Assembly (NCBI GenBank): GCA_947446335.1 | Contig: CANFGA010000153.1 | Coordinates: 1 to 7,254, forward strand | From: Oxalobacteraceae bacterium | GTDB lineage: Bacteria; Pseudomonadota; Gammaproteobacteria; Burkholderiales; Burkholderiaceae_D | DNA length: 7,254 bases | Direction of reading: 5' to 3' | Shown here: positions 1 through 6,000 of the stretch, one piece after another | Numbering within the stretch: the first letter of the stretch is position 1 | Layout of the letters: every line of letters begins with the position of its first letter | The notes under the pieces: model-generated | Database searches by the model: none | What the model saw: the letters and a program-made list of their open reading frames with translations, nothing else | What the model was told of the DNA's origin: nothing | Made by a program: the position numbers and the translations under genes

Positions 1-1694
1 TCCTGCTGGCTCGCCTGCGGCATCGCCTGCAACACCTGGTCGCGCGGACCAAAGGCTTGCACCATGCCATCGCGCAGCAGCAGCAACTTCGTGGTCGCCG
101 CCAGCACCGTGTTGCGGTGCGTGATCAGCACGATGGTCTTGCCGCGCCCGCGCAAGTCATTGACCGCAGCCACCAAAGCGTGCTCTCCGACTTCATCGAG
201 GTTCGAATTAGGCTCGTCGAGCACCAGAAAGGACGGGTCGCCAACCATCGCGCGGGCCAGTCCGAGGCGCTGCTTCTGGCCGCCGGACAAGCCAGCTCCG
301 CCATCGCCGAGCACGGTGTCATAGCCTTTCGGCAGGCGCAAAATCATGTCGTGCACGCCGGCACGCTTGGCCGCGATGATGACGTTATCGGCAGGCAGAT
401 CGCCGAAGCGGGCGATGTTTTCCGCCACAGTGCCGGCGAACAGCTCGATATCTTGCGGCAAGTAGCCGATGTGCGGCCCCAACTGATCCTTGTTCCAGCG
501 GTAAATGTCGGCGCCATCGAGGCGCACCGTGCCCGATTGCGCCGGCCACACCCCCACCAGCAAGCGCGCCAGCGTCGACTTGCCGGCGCCGGACGCACCA
601 ATCACGCCCAGCACATCGCCCGGCTGCAATGCAAAGGTCACCCCTTTCAGAATCGCCACCAGGCTGCCCGGCGGTGCCGCAGTCACGGCCTCGACCGACA
701 CGGCACCTTGCGGTTTGGGCAAGTCCATGCCAGCCTCGCGCGGTGGATTGGCCAGCAACAATTCGTTGAGCCGTTGATACGCACTCTTGACGCCGCTCCA
801 TTGCTTCCAGACACCGATCAACTGATCGATCGGTCCGGTGGCCTTGCCCAACAAGATCGAGCCGGCGATCATCATCCCCGGCGACATCTTGCCTTCGATC
901 ACCAGAATGGCGCCAAAACCGAGCACCAGCGATTGCATCGAAATGCGCACGAACTTGCTGGCCGCATTGACCATGCCCGACTTTTCGCTCGCTTCCGCTT
1001 GCAATTGCAAGAAACGCCCGTGCAGCTTGAACCAGCGCGCCATCAAGCCAGGCAGCATGCCCATCGCCTCGATCACTTCGGCGTTGCGCAAGTTGTTGGT
1101 CGCCAGATTGCCCGATGCCACCGCCAGCCCGTTGGCTTCGGCCAGCGGTTTGCGCGATACCATCTCGTTGACAAACGCCAGGATCAGCATCAGCACCACG
1201 CCGCACAGCGCAAACAAGCCGAGCCAGACATCGAACAGAAAAATGACCAGCAAATACACTGGAAACCAGGGCGCGTCGAAAAACGCGAACAAACCGTTGC
1301 CGGTCAAGAATTGGCGTATCTGCGTCAAGTCTTGCAACGCCTGGCCGGCCACGCCGCCGCCGCGCTTCAGGTTTTGCTCGAAGGCGGCCGTGTAGATGCG
1401 CTTGTTGAGCTGCATGTCGAGCTTGGCGCCGACCCGGATCAGCACGAAACTGCGCACGAATTCGAGCGCACTCATCAACGCATACGCGCCCAGCAACAGC
1501 AAGGTCAGCATCAGCAGCGTGACCTCGTTGCGGCTTTGCAGCACGCGGTCATAGACTTGCAACATGTATAGCGACGGCGCCAGCATCAACAGATTGATGA
1601 TCGCGCTGAATATTCCCACGGTACGAAAAGCGCCTTTGAACAGCAAAAGAGCGTCGACGATTTCGCTCTTGGGAAGGGGAAGTTTGGGTTTCAT
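1..1694 (-). CDS. Type I secretion ABC transporter, permease/ATPase (PrtD/AprD type), 3' end cut by window edge
   Basis: Inner-membrane ABC exporter of a type I secretion system: a dimer that energises one-step export of a C-terminal-signal substrate with a membrane-fusion protein and a TolC-like channel. The start is the ATG at 1694-1692 (MKPKLPLPKSEIVDALL); 564 codons are visible and the frame is open at position 1. PrtD-family proteins are about 570-590 aa, so only a short tail is missing. There is no C39 peptidase domain, which excludes the bacteriocin-type exporters. The transmembrane half includes FSAIINLLMLAPSLYMLQVY near residues 29-48 and GLFAFFDAPWFPVYLL near 130, both typical of the PrtD family. 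The nucleotide-binding domain has Walker A GASGAGKST (366-374), Q-loop region GYLPQDIELFAGTVAENIARF, signature LSGGQ (469-473), Walker B FLVLDEP (489-495, Glu494) and H-loop His526, so it looks catalytically intact. No strong Shine-Dalgarno precedes the ATG. It follows the lipoprotein gene after 258 bp. The substrate is inferred to be the giant protein upstream. High confidence in family. Confidence 0.95.
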   Translation of the reverse strand, partial: MKPKLPLPKSEIVDALLLFKGAFRTVGIFSAIINLLMLAPSLYMLQVYDRVLQSRNEVTLLMLTLLLLGAYALMSALEFVRSFVLIRVGAKLDMQLNKRIYTAAFEQNLKRGGGVAGQALQDLTQIRQFLTGNGLFAFFDAPWFPVYLLVIFLFDVWLGLFALCGVVLMLILAFVNEMVSRKPLAEANGLAVASGNLATNNLRNAEVIEAMGMLPGLMARWFKLHGRFLQLQAEASEKSGMVNAASKFVRISMQSLVLGFGAILVIEGKMSPGMMIAGSILLGKATGPIDQLIGVWKQWSGVKSAYQRLNELLLANPPREAGMDLPKPQGAVSVEAVTAAPPGSLVAILKGVTFALQPGDVLGVIGASGAGKSTLARLLVGVWPAQSGTVRLDGADIYRWNKDQLGPHIGYLPQDIELFAGTVAENIARFGDLPADNVIIAAKRAGVHDMILRLPKGYDTVLGDGGAGLSGGQKQRLGLARAMVGDPSFLVLDEPNSNLDEVGEHALVAAVNDLRGRGKTIVLITHRNTVLAATTKLLLLRDGMVQAFGPRDQVLQAMPQASQQ

Positions 1695-1873
1695 TGGTCA
1701 GTCATGCTTCAAATGCATATTGCCGGGAGTGGTCAAACGGAGGGGGCCAGTGAGCGCGATGGTTCTGGATCAGTCTGGTCAAAAACGCAGATAAAAATGC
1801 AGGTAGAAATATCAGTACACATGTCAATGCAGAAAAATACAAACGCCGGCAAAGGACTGACGACGACAGGGTT

Positions 1874-1895
1874 GGTCCGGATGCAGATCCGGACC
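1874..1895 (-). terminator. Perfect hairpin (9-bp stem, 4-nt loop) downstream of the lipoprotein gene
   Basis: GGTCCGGAT / ATCCGGACC flank a 4-nt loop. The stem is perfect and GC-rich and lies 58-79 nt after the lipoprotein stop on the transcribed strand. No U-tract follows, so it is not a canonical intrinsic terminator. It could protect the 3' end of the mRNA, attenuate transcription into the transporter gene, or act with the neighbouring hairpin. The stem is certain; the function is inferred. Confidence 0.45.
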
Positions 1896-1903
1896 GGTAT
1901 TGC

Positions 1904-1928
1904 GCAGGACAGGTCAGCCCTGTCCTGC
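1904..1928 (-). terminator. Perfect hairpin (10-bp stem, 5-nt loop) just after the lipoprotein stop
   Basis: GCAGGACAGG / CCTGTCCTGC form a perfect 10-bp stem around a 5-nt loop. It begins about 25 nt after the lipoprotein TAA stop, where a terminator or 3'-stabilising structure would sit. It has no following U-run and is separated by 8 nt from a second perfect hairpin, which argues for an attenuator or mRNA-stability pair rather than a simple intrinsic terminator. Confidence 0.5.
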
Positions 1929-1952
1929 CAACTTCAGTGCTGCTGCTTGCGC

Positions 1953-3029
1953 TTACTGTGCTGCTTGCTGTTTGCTGGTGCTCAGGAAATCACCCTCGGT
2001 ACCGGCAGCGGTGCTGAAAGCGAAGGTCGCGCCGGTCTTGGCCGCGTTTAACACCACGATGCCGCCAAAATTCTTGACTACATCGACACCGCGCTCGCTG
2101 CAAGTCTCAACCAGCGTCAGGTCGAACACGCCGACCGGCACTGAACCGGCGCCATGCACGAGGACATTGCCGCCATACGAGCAACCGCTGGTGCTGCTGC
2201 CGGTCAGCGCGCCGCTGCCCGAGATGGCCCAGGTCACAGCCACGGAACCGGCATTCTTGGTGCCAGTCCAGGTGCCGACGACCTCGGTTTGCAGCGCCGC
2301 CGTCTCGTACCGCGGGTCGTAGCTGAAGCTCAATGCCCTGCTCTGGCCGGTCTGGGTGACAGTGCCTGTCAGCGTTTGCTTGGGCACCACTGCGGCGGCA
2401 TACGACACCGCAGCAGGGGCAGGCGTCGAGCCGGATGTGTACTCGATGCCCGTGCCGTCATAACCGGCACTCGTGCCCTTGAGCGTGGAAGTGAGCAATT
2501 GCACCGGAACGTGATTCACCAGCAACCACGACGCGCCGCTCGACAACACCACCATCGATGCCGCTTCGGTGCCCAGCGTGCCCGCAGTCCAGATCCCTTG
2601 CAGGTTCGAGGTCGCGAATGCCACCTTGGCGCTCAGCGCACTGCTGACACTTTCGCGGTTGCTGCGGCCGTCGGTGAACGAGATCACCACGCCGACAGCC
2701 TTGCCAACCTGCGCCGCTGCCAGCACCAGCGTGCTGGCAGTGGCGCCGCTGATGGCCGTGCCATCGGCTTGCCATTGGTAGCTGAAAGTACCCAAACCAT
2801 CGACATCGGCCAGCGTATTGGACGCCGTCAAGGTCTGGCCTTGAGTCGCAGTGCCGCTGACGGCAACAGCGCCCGTCGCCGGCGTATTGGCGACAGTGCT
2901 GCTACCGCCACCGCCGCATGCGGCCAGCAGGGAGGCGAGGGTCACGGCGCCAAGCGCCGTGACGAGAGTGGACTTGCTTGTTATTATTTGCATGATTTTT
3001 TTCGTATGTGAAATGGTTGAACGGGTCAT
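1953..3029 (-). CDS. Outer-membrane-type lipoprotein with Ig-like domain, unknown function
   Basis: Predicted lipoprotein of 358 aa ending in TAA. A signal peptide with hydrophobic core (LVTALGAVTLASLLAAC) ends in lipobox LAAC, with lipidated Cys38. Gly at +2 rather than Asp predicts the outer membrane by the Lol rule. Residues 53-137 form an Ig-like module (QGQTLTASNTLAD, YQW, ADGTAISGAT) matching the last Ig-like module of the giant protein upstream. Residues 142-358 look beta-rich with two G-x-W repeats (LQGIW at 147, VVGTW at 254) and two Cys (283, 310) that may form a disulfide after export. I do not recognise this domain and assign no function. Two starts are possible. ATG 3029 overlaps the giant gene's stop (TGATG) and suggests coupled translation. 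ATG 2993 (MQIITSKS) gives a more usual 25-residue signal peptide and 346 aa. Neither has a good Shine-Dalgarno. The gene sits between a secreted substrate and its likely exporter, so a surface tether or assembly role is a reasonable but untested inference. Confidence 0.88.
   Translation of the reverse strand: MTRSTISHTKKIMQIITSKSTLVTALGAVTLASLLAACGGGGSSTVANTPATGAVAVSGTATQGQTLTASNTLADVDGLGTFSYQWQADGTAISGATASTLVLAAAQVGKAVGVVISFTDGRSNRESVSSALSAKVAFATSNLQGIWTAGTLGTEAASMVVLSSGASWLLVNHVPVQLLTSTLKGTSAGYDGTGIEYTSGSTPAPAAVSYAAAVVPKQTLTGTVTQTGQSRALSFSYDPRYETAALQTEVVGTWTGTKNAGSVAVTWAISGSGALTGSSTSGCSYGGNVLVHGAGSVPVGVFDLTLVETCSERGVDVVKNFGGIVVLNAAKTGATFAFSTAAGTEGDFLSTSKQQAAQ
2619..2873 (-). repeat. Ig-like module of the lipoprotein, homologous to modules in the giant protein
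   Basis: Residues 53-137 of the lipoprotein. The segment QGQTLTASNTLAD is identical in the giant protein's module at 3535-3812, and DGLG, YQW, ADG, AI and GAT follow in the same order. In the aligned 18 codons about half differ, nearly all at synonymous sites. The protein is therefore conserved while the DNA has diverged, which indicates an old duplication or shared family rather than a recent copy. Confidence 0.85.
2941..2963 (-). other. Perfect hairpin inside the lipoprotein signal-peptide codons
   Basis: GTCACGGCGC and GCGCCGTGAC form a perfect 10-bp stem with a 3-nt loop, coding VTALGAVT in the hydrophobic core of the signal peptide. The near-palindromic amino-acid order explains part of the symmetry, but codon choice makes it exact. 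It lies 31-53 nt into the gene counted from the inner ATG, so in the mRNA it could slow early elongation. A regulatory role is inferred only. Confidence 0.5.
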
Positions 3030-3031
3030 CA
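3027..3031 (-). promoter_or_regulatory. Stop-start overlap TGATG linking giant protein and lipoprotein genes
   Basis: The TGA stop of the giant gene (3031-3029) shares its A with an in-frame ATG (3029-3027) of the lipoprotein gene. Such overlaps are known to support termination-reinitiation. The lack of a clear Shine-Dalgarno at either candidate start fits coupled translation and a single transcript. If the ATG at 2993 is the real start, the spacing is 35 bp and coupling is still possible. Confidence 0.6.
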
Positions 3032-6000
3032 GAAGAACACGCCGCCGGTCGGTACATCCGAAGCGTGACCGATGATGCTCAAATCCAGCTGTGCTGCCAG
3101 GCCTGCGGTGCTGATAGTGCCAGCAACGCTGCCGGTATCAAATTCACTGCCATCCTGGATCGTGAACGAGAGGTGAATCTTGCCGCCTTCGATCACGGTC
3201 GAGCCGCCGTACGGTGCGCTGGCCAGATTGACCAGCAAGCCATCGGCGTTTTGAACCCAATAGCCATTCACGGCCAGAGTGCTGTCGAGATACAGGCTGA
3301 AATGCTCGGTGCCGTCCGTGTTGCCGGTGCCGGTGATGTTGAACACGCCCAGCGGCGTGACCATGCCGTTAGGAATCACGACATTGCCGCCATCGATGGC
3401 GTTCTGAACAATGCTGATCGCATCGGTGCCATTGTTCAGTTGGAGCGATACCACGATCGGGCTCGCGGAATCGACCGGCGTGACAGTGACCGTGGTCACC
3501 ACCGACAAACCTGCATCGGTCACGCCGGCGGTACCCACCGGGCGCACCACCGTGGCGCTGCTGGTCACGCTTTCAAGTGTGTCATTGCCATCGACGTAGC
3601 TGGCCGAGACCGTGATGGCCTTGGCCAACTCGGCTCCGGTCAGCGTGTAGCTGCTGCCGGTTGCGCCATTGATGGCCACGCCGTCGGCATTCCACTGATA
3701 CGTGACCTGGCCGAGTCCATCGAGGTCAGCGAGCGTATTGGAAGCCGTCAGCGTCTGGCCCTGGATCGGTGTGCCGCCGATGATGACCGAGCCGGTAGGC
3801 GCATCGTTGCTGCCGGCGATGTTGACGGTGACCACTTGCGTCGTGCCGTCCGCAGTTGCCACGGTGAAGCTGTCCGTATAGGTCGTACCGACAACAAATT
3901 CGTTGTGAGCGCTGCTGGCCGTGTAAGTCCACTCGCCGCCGGCGAGGATGCTGAAGACGCCGTAACCATTGCGTCCTTCGACATCGCTTTGCTCCACGAA
4001 CGCAGCCGAACTGTCGACATCGGTCGCCACCAGCGTGCCGCCGGTCGTCAGAGCGGCATCGGTTTCGACCAGATTGCGCAAAATGGTGCCGGAGATGACG
4101 GCAGCATCGTTGACCTCGGTCACGGTAATGATGCGATCCGAAGTGGCAACGGCGAGATGGCTGTCGGTAACGGTGAAGGTCACCGTGCGAGCGCTGGTGC
4201 CGGGTGCGTCGCTGCTGTTGTTGAACTGCAGCGCTTGCGCCGTAGCTTGCACCAGTGCATTGGTAGCGTCAGCGCCGAAGGTAAAGGTCCAGGCAGCATT
4301 GGCCACAGCAGAAGCGGCGTCGGCGGTACCGATCTGGATCTCGCCAGCCATCAGCAAGTTACCCTCGGCTAGCCAAATGCCACCTTCGCCCGGGTTGCTC
4401 GTGGCCAGGCTCAAGGCATCGGCGCTCTCGCTGTTGGCGCTGATCTGCACCTTCAAGGTGCCGCCGGTCCAGTCTGCATTGCCATCGACATCGTTGATTT
4501 GAATGATGCTGCTCACGGTCACCGGTGTTTGTTCGGTGAAGGCAGTGACAAGCAACGCTTCGCGGACATGGGTAAGCACCGCCACGGTGCCGCTGCCAAA
4601 GCTGGTGGCGATCAGATCTACCTTGCCGTCGTCATTCACGTCGGCGCTGGCGATGGCCAAAGAGCCAGAAGGCGTGCTCAAATCAATCTTGGCGGCCAGC
4701 GTTCCATCGCCAGAACCCAGCAGCACCGACACGCTGCTGCTTCCATAGTTGGAGACGATCACATCGGCCTTGCCATCGCCATCGACATCGGCGCTGGTGA
4801 CCGAAAAAGGAAGGACTCCGGTGGCGTAATCGACCTTGTCGACAAACGTGCCATCGCCATTGTTCAGCAACACCGACACGCTATTGCTCTCGAAGTTGGC
4901 GACGATCAGATCGGCGTTGCCATCGCCATTGAGATCGGCGTTGGTGAGGTTATAAGGGAGTGAGCCGGTAGTGTAATCGACCTTCTCGGCAAAGGTGCCA
5001 TCGCCGGTGTTCAGCAGCACCGACACGCTACTGCTCTCGAGGTTGGCGACGACCAGATCGGCGTAACCATCGCCATTGAGATCGGCGCTGATGACGCCAA
5101 AAGCACCGCCGTTGATGTTTTCAGAGCTGCTGCCAACGGCATAATCGACCTGGCCGGCAAACGTGCCATCGCCCGCGCCCAGCAACACCGACACGCCAGC
5201 GACGCTGCTGGCGATCAAATCGGCCTTGCCATCGCCATTGACATCGGCGCTGGTGACGCCACGGGTTTGGCTGCCGATAGCGTAATCGGTTCTTTCGGCA
5301 AACGTGCCATCGCCGTTATTCAGCAGCACCGACACGCCATTGCCGTTGGCGATGATCAGATCGACCTTGCCATCGGCATTGAGATCGGTGTTGGTGGCGC
5401 TGAATGCGCCGTAGCTGTTGTTGCCAACTTCGCTGCCAACGGCATAATCGACCTTGTCGGCAAACGTACCATCGCCGTTATTCAGCAGCACCGACACGCT
5501 GTTGCCGTTGTTGTTGTTGTTGTTATAGATGCCGCTGTTGACGACGATCAGATCGAGGCTGCCATTGCCGTCGAGATCGGCGCTGGTGACGGAGAAAGAT
5601 ACCGCGCCACCAGTAGCATACTCGACAAAGCCCACACCGATGGTCGGCGCATCATTGGTGCCGGTGATCGTCACGTCGAGCGTGCTGGTCGACGTCAAGC
5701 CGAGCTGGTCTTGCATCTCGTAGCTCAACGTGACATGCACCACCTCACCCTGGGCCAGATGATCGAAATCCGTGCCTGGATTGAATACCACCTGGCCATT
5801 CACCACGCTGGCCGTGCCTTGCCCGTCCGGCGCGCTGACCGAGTTCAGCGACAACACATCGCCGACGTCAGCATCAGTATCGTTGGCCAGCACATCGAAC
5901 GTCAGCGTCTGGTTTTCCTCGCCGGAAGCCGTGTCAGCCACGGCCACCGGTGCATCGTTGACATTGATGATCGCGTTGCTGGCATTGCTGGTGATTGTTT

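Larger units (their letters stand above)
1695..1952 (-). other. Intergenic region between lipoprotein and T1SS transporter genes
   Basis: 258 bp with no credible gene on either strand. The half next to the lipoprotein stop holds two perfect hairpins (annotated separately). The half next to the transporter start is more AT-rich (TTTGTATTTTTCTG and GCATTTTTATCTG on the minus strand). It contains a TTGACA at 1827-1822, which matches a sigma70 -35 box, but no convincing -10 lies 16-18 bp downstream. Two further TTGACC copies occur at 1782-1777 and 1736-1731. A separate transporter promoter is possible but not established from sequence alone. Confidence 0.5.
4545..5645 (-). repeat. Seven FG-GAP/VCBS-type repeats forming a predicted seven-bladed beta-propeller
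   Basis: Seven calcium-binding loops begin at residues 559 (DLDGNGSLD), 623 (DLNADGKVD), 670 (DVNGDGKAD), 724 (DLNGDGYAD), 773 (DLNGDGNAD), 822 (DVDGDGKAD) and 871 (DVNDDGKVD). Spacings are 64, 47, 54, 49, 49 and 49 residues. First and last Asp are kept in all seven. Between loops comes SVSVLLNNGDGTFADKVDYA-like sequence. Seven is the count of integrin-alpha propellers. The last repeat lacks GDGTF and the following V-D-Y strand, while a matching strand (GFVEYATGG) precedes repeat 1, as expected for a ring closed by strand exchange between its ends. Structure is predicted from the motif, not shown. Confidence 0.92.

Noticed and set aside
385..1206. Minus-strand ORF of 273 aa in another frame
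   Set aside because: Overlaps the ABC transporter in a different frame; low-complexity Arg/Gly-rich sequence, no motifs.
57..1571. Long plus-strand ORF (504 aa)
   Set aside because: It is antisense to the clear PrtD-type ABC gene; composition is rich in His, Arg and Gln without any recognisable domain, as expected of a shadow frame in GC-rich DNA.
1800..1827. Sigma70 promoter with TTGACA at 1827-1822
   Set aside because: No acceptable -10 hexamer at 16-18 bp; kept only as a note in the intergenic entry.
3008..4372. Plus-strand ORF of 454 aa
   Set aside because: Antisense to the C-terminal third of the giant protein, whose minus-strand frame has clear VCBS and Ig-like domains.
4680..5500. 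Possible CRISPR or satellite array
   Set aside because: The repeats are about 147-190 bp apart, imperfect, in frame, and code FG-GAP blades.
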